In this document: positions 37,545 through 49,510 of the stretch, one piece after another | Layout: every line of letters starts with the position of its first letter | Position numbering within the stretch: position 1 is the first letter of the stretch | Origin: Quillaja saponaria | Taxonomy: Eukaryota; Streptophyta; Magnoliopsida; Fabales; Quillajaceae | NCBI GenBank assembly: GCA_029379385.1 | Contig: CM055607.1 | Coordinates: forward strand, 4,216,001-4,280,000 | Reading direction: 5' to 3' | Length of the DNA: 64,000 nt | The notes under the pieces: model-generated | Seen by the model: the letters and a program-made list of their open reading frames with translations, nothing else | Told to the model about the DNA's origin: nothing | Database searches by the model: none | Program-made: the position numbers and the translations under genes

Positions 37545-39228
37545 TTTCATGTTTCAAGCTCATGAAGATCACCAAGACCATCTCCCTTCTCTTTGTCCTC
37601 CCAAACACTTTCAGGGTCAGTTCTTTTCTATCCTTTCTTAAGTTGTTGGGATTGATCTGTTTATATGTATAATTGTGTTTGTGAAAATGCAGGGGGTGAA
37701 GCTTCTATGTTGAAGAGATCGATGTCGTTTTCGGGGTTTGAGAATAAGTGTGAGCTGGAAGTTCGTGGAGATGATGAATTGTCTGATGATGGATGCCAGC
37801 TTGGGGAGAAGAAGAAGAGGCTGAATTTAGAACAGGTGAAGGCACTTGAGAAGTGCTTTGAGTTGGGAAACAAGATTGAGCCAGAAAGGAAAATGCAGTT
37901 GGCTAAGGCTCTGGGTTTGCAACCAAGACAGATTGCCATTTGGTTTCAGAACAGAAGGGCAAGGTGGAAAACCAAGCAGTTGGAGAAGGATTATCAAGTC
38001 TTGAAGAAACAGTTTGAAGCACTTAAGACAGATAATGATACCCTTCAGTCTCAAAATAAGAAACTTCATGCACAGGTATTATTCTCACAATCTCCGAATT
38101 TCAATTTTCTATTTCTGGGTATGAATTAAGTTTGATATATAGTTAACTTATGTGTACTTTTTAACATTCAATCACTACAGAATACTAAGATCGTTTTGGT
38201 TAAGGGAATAAATAGATTTCAGTAGATATAGGAGTATTGAATCTAGGATACTGAGATTTTACAGAAAGTTCTTTTTTTTTTTTTTTTTCACCCTTGAACT
38301 TGACTTGTTGTGTTTCTACTTCCTGCCTTGGATTTCATTATATTGTACGAGAAATATCAGAAAACAAATAAACATTTAACCATTTGTTACTCGACCCACC
38401 CCACTACACAATTAATTTCCTTGTAAAGATGTAAATTTCTTGTAAGTAAAATACCTTTTCCTATTTGAGTTTCTGTGCTTCATAAGTATTATCAGGAGAA
38501 GATCTTCCATTCCTTCATAAGTTAATGTCTTTAGTAGTCAGATCCCTCATTAAGTTTTCTATTTGATTAGTTGATCAATTTTCTGTGAAGTGTCAGTGTC
38601 AGAACTCGATCCGTTGCATCTAGGAAATGGTTGTTCTTTTTTTTTTTTTTTTTCCTTTTTATATATATTTGTTTGTCCAAAGTAGACATGGTTGCACTAA
38701 AATTTGGTTGATTAAGATTTATCTTCCACATGGAAGAACATGAAGTTGGGTACTAAATCCATCCTTGATATCAACTTGACTGTTTGGTTATGGTGTTGCA
38801 GTTACTGGCTCTAAAAGGTAGGGCTAACGGCGAAGCCGGAAAGCTGATCACCCTTAAGAAAGCAACCGAGGGTTCATGGATCAGCGGAAGTGACAACAGC
38901 TCAGATATTAATTTAGATATATCAAGAACACCAGTTATAACCAATCCAGTATCTTCTCAAAGTGGTAAAAAGATTCCTACCCTCTTCTCTAAGGCCAAGC
39001 AGCATAACCCAACTCTTCCAACCTTCATCAAGACCAGACCTTCACACCCTTAAACTTGATCATATGGTTCAAGATGAAAACTTTTGCAACATGTTCAATG
39101 GCACAGATGAGCAGCAGAACTTTTGGCCATGGCCTGAGCAGCACCAATTTTCGTTGAGAACCATCAAGGAACAGTTTTCAGATGTATTGAAACTCACCCA
39201 ATACAAAATTCAGTTATGGGTTGGGTGA
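37525..39228 (+). CDS. HD-Zip class I transcription factor (ATHB3/13/20/23 group), late frameshift
   Basis: Homeodomain-leucine zipper I factor, nuclear. The group acts in growth, cotyledon and stress responses and binds pseudopalindromic CAATNATTG sites. Exons are 37525-37615, 37693-38075 and 38802 onward. The N terminus [11 protein letters not shown] and [10 protein letters not shown] are subgroup signatures. The homeodomain runs from [15 protein letters not shown] to [16 protein letters not shown], with the WFQNRRA recognition helix. The zipper follows with leucines about every seven residues. After [10 protein letters not shown] the frame is lost at a run of five A (38967-38971). Read straight on it stops at 39053. 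In the next frame the conserved tail continues ([33 protein letters not shown]) to 39228. Four A instead of five would restore it, and three T instead of four at 39148-39151 would give the usual short tail end. Confidence 0.9.
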
Positions 39229-40089
39229 AATTGAGAAGAATCTTGATTAGTTATAGAAACACTTTCCATGATCAGTTTCATTCTTGTTTTGGATGCAGAT
39301 TGGTGCATAGAGTTGGAAAGATCTGTTTAAATTTTAACTAAACTGAGAAAAGGAAGTATGGGGAATTGGTTTGGTTAGTGAATGATACACTTCATTTTCC
39401 ATACTTTAGTTGGATAAGCATATAGTATTTGATAGGTGGAATCATAGTTTTGAAAAACAAAAAATCCTAGTTAAGTTACATGTGCTCCTGAGTGGGTTTC
39501 CAGCTATGGCTTGTAGCAATATGGCCCGTGAATAAAAAACTATTCTCTGTTTGCAATCTTTCAGTACTTTTAATTTGTTGTTGGTGCTTTAGAATCATGA
39601 GTTAGTACCACTAAAAAAAAAAACTGTGTGAAATATTAAGAATCAAGACTGGCAAAGAAGAAAGGTTGTAGGGAAGAGGGGGATTCTGAGCACACATTCC
39701 AAGAAGAAAGAAGCCAAAGAGATAGGGGGAAAAGATGGAGGTGCTAAGAAATGGTCATTATCTTGTTGAATTTTGAGGGGGACGTTTGCCCAATTTTCAT
39801 CTGACAAAAGGAAATCATGTAATTCTGTATCTCTGAAGAAGATCCATGTGACTTACTGTCATCATTTTCTGTCATTAAACAAAGCAGCGAACTGTGTCTG
39901 TCATTGTTTGTTACTATATATCCACCATAGAAATGAGTAGGTTTCCAATATAATAAGCAACACAGAATATTAGTACGGCTAAGTATTAATGACGTGTCAA
40001 AGTAGGAAATTTCTACCTTATTAATATGATAAGACTGTTGCCTTAACATGGTATCAGAAGAGATCCAACACCTAGCAGTCAACGGTTAA

Positions 40090-40123
<34 letters not shown>

Positions 40124-41388
40124 AAATAAAGAGATGGACAAAAACATAGCTAGAAACAGAAGTAGCATCAAATATTTATGCTTCCCTACCAGCAGCAAAA
40201 GCGGTATAGTATTACATATATATGTTTCTCTGAAGCCAAGAAGGTGAAAAGAACGCAAGCAATTAAGCAGCTAGTGAATACTAATATGATTACTGAGTCT
40301 GCCTCCACTTTTCCCCAGTGCACCTCTTTTGCATGAAAGAAAGAAAAAAAAGTTGAAGATGCATGGTTCTCCCAACAATGAACCAATACTTGCGTTAGAT
40401 CAATACGGTATATTATACTAAATGGTTATGATCTCTGCTGGCAATCTCAGTGTATAGTTGGTAGGGGAAACATTATTTTTTGATGAAACTGTAAATGCTT
40501 TAATCAAATAGAATATGATTCATACAAGCTATTCCAGGGGTATATATGCCCTCTCCAATCATAATTAAAATAATTTGAAATAAAATCAGGAACATAATGA
40601 AAAATAATATATGAGTTCCGTATTTTGCTAAGTCATCAGCACATGAATTTATCTTTTAGTAAATGATTGATCTTTTTCTCGGGCATAATGTGAGTTCACA
40701 AGTGTCTGATAATTATTAATAAAGTTCTAGAGGATTATAGCATCACCCACTTTAATCCTAAGTTTTTAAATGTGGGCTTCTCATGCTGAGTTTAAGTCAT
40801 TCATGAAGATCCCTTAACTCTGCTAGGGTGATCAAACCTACCCAAGTTTCTTGAAAAATCTATTTTTTTAATATAACTCATCTCTAATTATGCCACCCAC
40901 GTCAATGATTCATGGGTTATCTAAAACGTTGAACCATTCGAATTAAGTTTAAACCAACTTGTTGGAGGGAGGACCAATGAACAAGTAGAGGTTGCTTAGG
41001 ATGAGAAGCAGAAGGTTCCACAAGGAGGTAGTGAAACTCATAAGGCTCGAGCTAAAAAGGAGTTAGTAATATTAGTTTGGTTGAAGGGAATATGATTGAA
41101 ATTAAATCAAGTTGTTACGCGTAAGTCAAATATTCTGTAGACCGAAATCAAAGATAGAATTCTAAGGTACTTAGAATTTTGCAGGAGTGGAGATTGATCA
41201 GTTGAGAAGAAACAGTAGGAAATTTTATGAAGTAAAAAATAGAGAAAATCAATTTTGAGGGTCAAGAACCAAATTACCTTGATCGAATCACGACATCTCA
41301 AATCGCTGTGATTTGCCTGGTTGAGCTTGCAATGAGCTGGAAGCATTATGAGAATTCATCTACCAGGTTATGTTTGTGTGAGTGATAA
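39229..41388. other. HD-Zip 3' flank and intergenic DNA
   Basis: It contains the HD-Zip 3' UTR and noncoding DNA. An AT microsatellite lies at about 40092-40120. ACATGGTATCAGAAG at about 40047 resembles a Copia-type primer-binding site, but no LTR pair or retroelement protein was found with it. Confidence 0.55.
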
Positions 41389-42440
41389 GATTGGAAACTT
41401 CAACTTCTCTGCTTTCCCAAATTTAGTCAGTCTTGATGTTAATTAGTGGATCTGAAAACAAACTGAGTGGACCTATTCCCAGTTGGTTTCCACCAAGTTT
41501 AAATGAGTTGAAACTGAGCCACAACTACCTAAATGGGAGGATTTCCTTTGATCTAGGTAGACTTCCTAAGCTCACAGTTGTCGACCTTACTTACAATAAC
41601 CTCACTGGAAACATTAAATCTCTCTTTGGTCTTGTAATATGAACTTGTCTTATAATTCTTTAGAGGGCCCGAGACATTTACCGGTAACAGGGATTTCTGT
41701 GAGCAAATTGTGGGTTTCCTACCCTGCAATGCTCATAGAAGAACAAGCAACTAAGCATAGCATCATCTTATCAGTATTCTTCTTCCAATCACCATTTTCC
41801 TCATAGTTGCCGCCCTATTTCTTGGTTATCAGAGACTTTCTCGTCATTCAATCAAGAATAAACAAAAAGATAAGAGCAACTGACAATGAGGACTTATTTT
41901 TCGGTATAGAATTTTGATGGAACGATGATATAATGAGGAAATTGTCAAAACAACTGGGGACTTTGACATAAGACATTACACTGCAATAGGCAGCTATGGT
42001 AGTGTTTACAAAGCAAAACTACCTAACAGTAAAGTGGTTGCCTTGAAGAAACTTTAGCTCTTTGAAGCCGAGGACCCAACATTTTACAGGAGTTTTAGAA
42101 ATCAAGTTAGAATAATGCCAAGAGATTAGACATCAAAACATTGTGAAGCTTTACGGATTCTGCATGAATAAAAGATGAATGCTTCTGGTTTATGAATACA
42201 TGGAAAGAGGAAGGCTTGTTTTGAATCCTAAACAATGATGTTGAAGCTGTGAAATAGACTTGACAAAGAGGGTCAAGATCATCAATAGGGATTGCATATG
42301 CTCTATCCTATATGCATCAGGATTGCTGTCACAAATTTCATCACCAAATGCTAACAACACGACGCTATATGAAGTACTGTATCAGCAATGCCTCCCACCT
42401 CCAAATTCACTGGTATTTCAAGAAATAATAATACTAATAG
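41389..42440 (+). pseudogene. LRR receptor-like kinase pseudogene, copy A (MIK2-like)
   Basis: Decayed LRR receptor kinase of the MIK2-like group. An LRR stretch is readable at 41391-41640 (FSAFPNLVSLD, then NKLSGPIPSWFPPSLNELKLS and a further repeat). A former membrane segment follows at about 41760-41830. Kinase fragments come after it (KLPNSKVVALKK-like, RHQNIVKLYGFC at about 42130, LLVYEYMERG). Most of the C lobe is missing: after a segment resembling YMHQDC the sequence jumps to TTLYEVLYQQCLPPPN, the kinase tail. Many stops and frame changes. The same internal deletion occurs in copy B, so decay preceded duplication. Confidence 0.85.
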
Positions 42441-42788
42441 CTTTGTGTTAGAATATAATCATAATATACATATATATACACACATACATTGCCAATTGAA
42501 AATGATTGTGAATGAACAAAAAGATACAAAGAAAAGAAAACTGATCAAACATAGAACAATTGTGATAGATTTGCATTTCTTTTCCTTTTCGGTGCAACTT
42601 GATATCATTCATATAAATGAGACTGAAATCCTTGTCAATGACCAGAAAAAGGAAAAACCCTAACATTTGGTGTGACAGCTACAATAAAATGAATCTCCAT
42701 GTTAACTTTAGTTTTATACAATCTCAAACAAGCATCATTCAGTATCATCTACAAAATTGTTGCAGAGGCAGAACCAGAGAATCCATCA

Positions 42789-44029
42789 TCATACTCCAGG
42801 AACCATCCTCAAAGGTTGTGCTGGTATTGCAAAACCAGGAACCATTCTCAAAGGCTGTGCTGGTAGTGCAAAACCGGGAACCATCCTCAAAGGCTGTGCT
42901 GGTAGTGCAAAACTATGGTCCACCACATTTGCAAAAAGTTGCAGACTTCCTCACTAACAGAACTTCCTCACCCCCAAAATCTCCTGACAAAGAGGATGAC
43001 CATGACTCCTCTACTGATATGGAGGAGCCACTGCAATTCAGACTGATACTCAGATTCAGAAACAGAACAATAACAGGGCATATCCTCATTCTCACCCATT
43101 ACAGAACCTAAATCCAAACCTAGTTCTTGAGATTCATCATCCTCCCAAAACTCATCATCAACAGCAGCTACAAATGGATGATCCAATAGCACCTCAGGAC
43201 TAGACCTCAACATGGGTTTCCTTACCAAACAAGCCTTCAAGAAATTCCTGCCCCATTCTTGATATCCCACTTGGGATTTCAGGCAATCCATTCTCATCAC
43301 CAATCAGACGGCAAATATCTTCAAAACCCATATTTCTATCTTCATCCCCAAATTGATTTCCCAGTAAGCATCTCAAACACAACACAGCCAAGAGCCCAAA
43401 CATCCGATTGAGGCCCTTGTATGTTTTCCAACACAGTTTCTGGTGCCATATACACGGGCGTCCCTCTTAAACCAATATCCCACCTCCCTCTCTTGTTCTG
43501 TTTCACCGCCTTGGACAACCCGAAATCAGCAATCTTTGCCATATAATTAAACCCTTTGAAAGAATTTTTACTACTCACTGGAACAAGTAAAATATTATCA
43601 GGCTTCAAATCACAGTGAACATAACCACACTCATGAATATGAGCAAGCCCTCTTAGAATTGATCTTGTATACCGCTTGACATCAGATTCCGGTAAACCCC
43701 TATTAACAGACTTTTTGATCAAATCAGAGAGGGATCCTCCAGAAGCATACTCCAACAACAAATTGAAAATCATCTCACCCTTCTCATTGTTTGTGATTTC
43801 TTCACCAAAACAGTGAATCACAAAAGGGCAACCCTGAATACTGTCCTAGTACCTCTTTCTCCTTCTGAAGCGACCCTGAAGCAGAGACTTCAGCGGACTT
43901 GACAGCCATAACAGTAGGCAGATGACTAAAATTCGTTTTGGGTTTCTTCAAAGTGGCCAAGAAAACTGAACCATAGCTTCCTTTGCCGATCATTTGACCT
44001 CTGAACCACTTTTCTCCGTGATTATTCAT
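42789..44029 (-). pseudogene. MAPKKK17/18-like protein kinase, copy A (multiple frameshifts)
   Basis: Single-exon serine/threonine kinase of the plant MEKK-like MAPKKK15-21 group, read on the minus strand from MNNHGEKWFRGQMIGKGSYG. The glycine loop, VMAVK lysine, HCDLKPDN catalytic loop, DFGLS and GTPVYMAPE segments are all recognisable. Compared with copy B it has at least four single-base insertions: a doubled C at 43845-43846, a T at about 43345, a four-C run at 43251-43254 and a doubled A at 43035-43036. The product would stop early, soon after the glycine loop and lysine. The C terminus encodes three tandem 13-residue repeats with core FALPAQPLRM, the first diverged. Three of the four changes are homopolymer expansions, so some could be consensus errors. 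Confidence 0.85.
42798..42915. repeat. 39-bp coding minisatellite, three copies, in kinase copy A
   Basis: The unit beginning GGAACCATCCTCAAAGG is repeated three times head to tail with a few substitutions. Read on the minus strand it encodes a 13-residue unit with core FALPAQPLRM at the C terminus of the kinase. Copy B has two units. Confidence 0.9.
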
Positions 44030-44064
44030 AGTGCTCTGTTTGTTTTTCTTCTAAGTGTATGCAA

Positions 44065-44168
44065 GTGTATGGATTAGGATTAGGAATAGAATTAGGTTTA
44101 GGGTTTGGTGTTTCAAAAACAAGATTGGTAAATGTAAGAGAATAAACAGTACTGAGTTCTTATATATA
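44065..44168 (-). promoter_or_regulatory. Kinase copy A upstream region: TATA box and telo-box-like leader
   Basis: On the minus strand, a TATATATA at 44161-44168 lies about 130 bp upstream of the start codon. Between it and the ATG are an AAACCCTAAA telo-box core and a run of CCTAATC units. The same arrangement, with a TATAAATA box and one extra CCTAATC unit, precedes copy B. Function is inferred from position. Confidence 0.55.
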
Positions 44169-44955
44169 GTTTCGTCCCATGGCAAAATTACTTGCGGTTG
44201 AAGATACTGCCGTGTATGTCACTCTCCTCATTCCAACGTTATCTTGCTCTGTCTCTCTCGCGCACACATCTAGTCCCAAAAGGTTTAGGTTTTCAATTTT
44301 ATTTTTCTTTTGTTCCAATTTTAGGTTTTAATTATTGAAGTCTCTTTTCGTTAGATTTTATTTTGATACACTTGAAAATTTTGATTTTAGACAAAATTAT
44401 TATTTTACTTCCTATTATATGTCTAACTACTTTCTTTAAGCGAGGCAGATTGACTATTTTCCATACCAGATGCCACTTTGATTGAGTTGAAGGTACAAAG
44501 CTTTGGAACATAAATGTAATTGATATTATTTTTTATTCATTCTCTTCATATATATCTATTTCATTGAGCTTCTCTGCGAGTGGCAAGATCGGTACTCCTT
44601 TCATGCCCATTGGAATTGTTGTATAAAAATGCATAAATGAACTGTTTTTTTGCATTTTCCAATTTTTCATCATTTTTATTTTTAGTCTTTTCTATTTATA
44701 TCGGATAAAATTGGATGGTCATATAAATCTTAAATAGTTAAGGAGAAGACTTCTCTAAAAGTTAATTGATGCAACTAGATTTGGTTTTAGATAACTCATT
44801 CCTTGTGGCACAAGATATTCTACTTATGTCTTACTTATGCATGGATTGTCTATTAAAATAATATGAACGTAGCAGTAAGAAGTTTAATTCATGATTTGAA
44901 TCATCTATGGTAACAAACTCAACAACTCATTCACTGAATTGCATCTAATTCACTG

Positions 44956-46400
44956 AATTTACAAGTCTTTCAAAACTAAATTTCATCTAATTCTCCATTT
45001 ATTTCTTGCTTGTCTATCTATTCCTCCTCCCCTCTCCTATTTTTTCCCCGATTCTCTATTTTTAACTATAGTCCAGTATTAAATTTGTAATCATAGCCCA
45101 AAATCCTAACTTTTTACATTGAAAAACACACAAAATATTATTACCTGAAAATCCAATACCAGCCACTACCAGTATCGCCAACAGCCATCGTACTCAGCCA
45201 TCTATCACAGCATCACTTCACTTATCTGCTACCTAAGACCACCACAGTCCGTTTCAATGCATTCTGGCCAATTTTTGACAAATTTAGACTAGTTCCCGAA
45301 GTTTTTTGATTTGTAAATTCTTTTTTTGGTATGTTTCCTCACAATCTGTGTTGAAATGCTATAATCAGTACCATTTACTTACTTTACTTATTTTATTCTT
45401 TGTTTTGCATTACTTTTCATGTTTTATTTAGTTTTTTTAGGTTGCTGAATTTCCATTTCAGTTTATAAAAAAGAAAAAAAGATAAAAAGAAGAGGGTTTT
45501 ATTTTATTTATATTTTAATGTCTTAATACTATATGTTTAGTTTATGTTTCTATCAAATACATGAAGACTTGCAGGAATTTAATGACTTCACAGAGCCTAT
45601 ATCACCAACACCAAACAAGTGATATGCATGACTTTGAAGTTGAAGATGTCCTTGAGCCACTTTCACCAAAGGATGAGAGTCAAGATCATGAAGCCATGAT
45701 GTTCATGAGCCACTGGATAATGATGTTTTAGTTGCATATATTATATAATGAGCACATTGACATTTTAGAGCAAGAATGATGAGATTACAGTTTTAGAAAT
45801 GATTAAGCTATTTGACATTTCTGAGTTTTCGAAGGAGTTTCAGAGCATGTAGATTACATTCCAAAGCAGATTGTTGAGCCTACCCATCTTCTGGAGGTCA
45901 AGCACATTGATTTTGTTATCCTGTTGTAGTTTTAGATTTCGTGATCCTTGATAGAGTTCTCATTGCTAAGATTTTTTTGTTGCTACCTTTGACCTTGCTA
46001 TAGGATTTTACGAGTTCCTCATCTCTTCTCATTACAAAACTAGCTCAAATATTTTCCAATAAGGGGAAAATGAAAGGGAACAATATTATTATTATATGGA
46101 AGTTTATTACTACATGTGTCTACATGTTTTATCATATAAACTAGAATTTAGTGATTTATTTATTAGTATTTACTATTATGTTTTTAGATTTATATTATTT
46201 ACTTTTCTATCTTAGAGTTTTATATAAAGTTTTCTGATTTTGAAAAATTGAAAATTGAAATTGAATTGTATGTTTACAAGTTTTCCAAACCCTAATTTCA
46301 TCTAATTCACCATCCATTTCTTGCTTTCCTACCCATTTTTCATCTCTTCACTCTTCACTCTCCACTCTCCATCTCTCCGTTATTCTCTGTTTTCTCCTAC
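44956..46400. mobile_element. Candidate insertion flanked by ~110-bp direct repeats
   Basis: 44956-45065 and 46268-46400 share the motif TTTCATCTAATTC followed by CCATTTATTTCTTGC-like sequence, as an imperfect direct repeat. The 1.2 kb between them is absent from the matching position in unit B. At about 45590-45730 the interior has coding-like fragments (MHDFEVEDVLEPLSPKDESQ) that I cannot assign. It could be a small LTR-type element or a non-homologous insertion. Confidence 0.4.
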
Positions 46401-47039
46401 TGTCTGGCATCAAAAGGACAGTTGAAGACAATATATTATACTGAAAAATTACTTTGACATTTGAGCGAGACAGTAGTAAACCTTGACTCATCATTGTTTT
46501 TCCAATTATATAGGTATACACTCCACGTTTCCACATTTCCACATTTCAGACTGAAAGATTACTTTACAAAATCAGAAAACTTTCCCATTCTTTATTACTT
46601 CACTACATGCGAATCAAAATAAATAAAAAGTGTCACCCAATGAAGAAAATGTAGAAGAACAATACTTGGAATCAGTAATTAAAACAGATAATCCATACGA
46701 TCAGTAAAGCTATAACTTTCCTATCATATTCTACGATCAGCTTCTCTAATTCAATAATCTAACTCTCCAAAAAGGCACAACTTTTCAAATCAGCTTTCGT
46801 CAAAAGTAATATCTGACTCTTCATATGATCACACATTCTTCTAAAACTCTTATCATCTATCACCCCCTTCTGATGTGTGAAATATTTCCTAATACTATGT
46901 AAAATTTTAGAGGTAACTGAACACGTAAAAACTGGTACAAGAAAAATATGAGCCTCCACCAATTAAGAAAATATACTTCAAAACAGGCTACACAGAACAG
47001 AATATTTTGATTTCTAATGCTCTCAAAATCTTTCACTCA

Positions 47040-47183
47040 CGCCAGACTCTTGATGAGGAAACAACCAATAATTCAACTAAGCTCCAGATTGAGCATCATG
47101 CGTATGAAAAATACAGAGCAGCTTTTAGCAGTGAGCACACAATGCAAATAAGCTCACTGCTTGTTGCTAAGAGAAGAACATAA
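47040..47183 (+). other. Unassigned coding-like fragment between duplication units
   Basis: A 47-codon open stretch reads RQTLDEETTNNSTKLQ and then EHHAYEKYRAAFSSEH before a stop. It has amino-acid composition like real helical protein, unlike the surrounding frames. It has no obvious start codon and sits exactly at the junction of unit A and unit B. It may be an exon fragment carried by the duplication. I do not recognise the protein. Confidence 0.3.
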
Positions 47184-47830
47184 GCAAAGCATCATCTTAT
47201 CAGTATTCGTCTTCCCATCACCATTTTCGTCATAGTTGCCGCCCTAATTCTTGGTTATTTGTGACTTTCTCGTCGTTCAATTAAGAATAAACAACCAGAT
47301 ACAAGAGCAACTGAGAATGGGGACTTATTTTCGGTATGGAAAGAAAGATGACATAATGAGGAAATTGTCAAAGCAACAGAGGACTTTGACATAAGATAAG
47401 ACATTGCATTGGAACAGGCAGCTATGCATGTAGTGTTCACAAAGCACAACTACCTAACAAACTTCAGTGAAGCTGAGGACCCAGCATTTGACAGGAGTTT
47501 TGGAAATGAGGTAAGAAAATGTCAAGAGATTAGACATCAAAACATTGCGAAGATTTACAGATTCTGCTGGCATAAAAGATGAATGCTTCTGGTTTATGAA
47601 TACATGGAACGAGAAGGCTTGTTTTCAATCCGAAACAATAATGTTGAATCTGGGAAATAGACGTCACAAAGAGGGTGAAGATCATCAAAGGAATTGCTCC
47701 TATATGCGTCATGATTGCTGTCGCAAATTTCATCGCCAATTGCTAACAAGACGACGCTGTATGAAGTATTGGACCAACGCCTCCCACCTCCAAATCAACT
47801 GGTATTTCAAGAAATTATAATACTAATAGC
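47172..47830 (+). pseudogene. LRR receptor-like kinase pseudogene, copy B
   Basis: Shorter counterpart of copy A, starting in the former membrane segment (matching 41737 onward). Kinase fragments are shifted in frame (IMRKLSK, then RHQNIAKIYRFC-like sequence and VYEYMERE-like sequence). The same jump from the catalytic-loop region to the C-terminal tail (TTLYEVLDQRLPPPN-like) is present. No LRR part is retained. Confidence 0.8.
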
Positions 47831-48167
47831 TTTGTGTTAGAATATAATCATAACATATATGTACATACATTGCCAATTGAAAATGATTGTGACTGAACAA
47901 AAAGTTACAAAGAAAAGAAACTGAAAAATAAAACAATTGTGATTGATTTGCATTAATTCTTTTCCTTTTGGGTGCCACTTGATATACATTCATATAAATG
48001 AGATTGAAATCCTTATCAATGACCAGAAAAAGGAAAACCCTAACATTTGGTGTGACAACTACAATAAAATGAATTTCCATGTTAACTTTAGTTCTATACA
48101 ACTCAAACAAGCATCATTCAGTATCATCTACAAAATTGTTACAGAGGCAGAACCAGAAAATCCATCA

Positions 48168-49365
48168 TCATACTCCAGGAACCATCCTCAAAGGCTGTGC
48201 TGGTAGTGCAAAACCAGGAGCCATCCTCAAAGGCTGTGCAGGTAGTGCAAAACTATGGCCACCATATTTGCAAAAAGTTGCAGACTTCCTCACTAACAGA
48301 ACTTCTTCATCCCCAAAATCTCCTGACAAAGAGGATGACCATGACTCCTCTACTGATATGGAGGAGCCACTGCATTCAGACTGATACTCAGATTCAGAAA
48401 CAGAACAATAACAGGGCATATCCTCATTCTCATCCATTACAGAACCTAAATCTAAACATAGTTCTTGAGATTCATCATCCTCCCAAAAATCACCTTCAAC
48501 ACCAGCTACAAATGGATGATCCAATAGCACCTCAGGACTAGACCTCAACATGGGTTTCCTTACCAAACAAGCCTTCAAGAAATTCCTGCCCATTCTTGAT
48601 ATCCCACTTGGGATTTCAGGCAATCCATTCTCATCACCAATCAGACGGCAAATATCTTCAAAACCCATATTTCTATCTTCACCCCAAATTGATTTCCCAG
48701 TAAGCATCTCAAACACAACACAGCCAAGAGCCCAAATATCAGATTGAGGCCCTTGTATGTTTTCCAACACAGTTTCTGGTGCCATATACACGGGCGTCCC
48801 TCTTAGACCAATATCCCACCTCCCTCTCTTGTTCTGTTTCACCGCCTTGGACAACCCGAAATCAGCAATCTTTGCCATATAATTAAACCCTTTGAAAGAA
48901 TTTTTACTACTCACTGGAACAAGTAAAATATTATCAGGCTTCAAATCACAGTGAACATAACCACACTCATGAATATGAGCGAGCCCTCTTAGAATTGATC
49001 TTGTATACCGCTTGACATCAGATTCCGGTAAACCCCCATTACCGGACTTTTTGATCAAATCAGAGAGGGATCCCCCAGAAGCATACTCCAACAACAAATT
49101 GAAAATCATCTCACCCTTCTCATTGTTTGTGATTTCTTTCCCCAAAACAGTGAATGACAAAAGGGCAACCTTGAATACTGTCTAGAACCTCTTTCTCCTT
49201 CTGAAGCGACCCTGAAACAGAGACTTCAGCGGACTTGACAGCCATAACAGTAGGCAGATGACTAAAATTCGTTTTGGGTTTCTTCAAAGTGGCCAAGAAA
49301 ACTGAACCATAGCTTCCTTTGCCGATCATTTGACCTCTGAACCACTTTTCTCCGTGATTATTCAT
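48168..49365 (-). CDS. MAPKKK17/18-like protein kinase, copy B (one frameshift)
   Basis: Single-exon kinase of about 398 residues, in the range of Arabidopsis MAPKKK15-21, ABA- and stress-linked MAPKKKs. The start MNNHGEKWFRGQ is chosen because the glycine loop GKGSYGSVF follows at the usual distance. VMAVK, HCDLKPDN, DFGLS, GTPVYMAPE, SDIWALGCVVFEM and the C-lobe arginine region are all present, so catalytic residues are intact. After the kinase domain come an acidic stretch and two 13-residue repeats with core FALPAQPLRM. One extra base in AAA (plus strand 49137-49139) breaks the frame after IHCFGE. Copy A lacks that base, which suggests a simple indel or error. This is the more intact copy of the tandem pair. 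Confidence 0.85.
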
Positions 49366-49510
49366 AGTGCTTTGTTTGTTTTTCTTCTAAGTGTATGCAA
49401 GTGAATGGATTAGGATTAGGATTAGGAATAGAATTAGGTTTAGGGTTTGGTGTTTCAAAAACAAGATTGGTAAATGTAAGAGAATAAACAGTACTGAGTT
49501 CTTATTTATA
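49366..49510 (-). promoter_or_regulatory. Kinase copy B upstream region with TATA box and telo-box
   Basis: TATAAATA on the minus strand at 49503-49510 lies about 138 bp upstream of the start codon. It is followed by AAACCCTAAA and three CCTAATC units. Conservation with copy A shows the promoter was duplicated with the gene. Confidence 0.55.

Larger units (their letters stand above)
41737..46867. repeat. Tandem duplication, unit A
   Basis: It aligns with unit B (47172 to about 51462) in the same order: LRR-kinase remnant, MAPKKK-like kinase with its promoter (to about 44555), a short match at about 44735-44935, and at 46425-46867 a copy of sequence found in intron 8 of the dehydroquinate synthase gene (51025-51462). 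It is interrupted by about 1.3 kb (45066-46267) not found in unit B. Identity is high in the kinase part, which suggests a fairly recent event. Confidence 0.85.

Noticed and set aside
40040..40070. Copia-like primer-binding site (TGGTATCAGA)
   Set aside because: No LTR pair, polypurine tract or retroelement protein nearby. The motif alone is too short.
42448..42666. ORFs between the LRR-kinase remnant and kinase copy A
   Set aside because: Low-complexity frames in a short spacer; the copies in units A and B are not conserved at the protein level.
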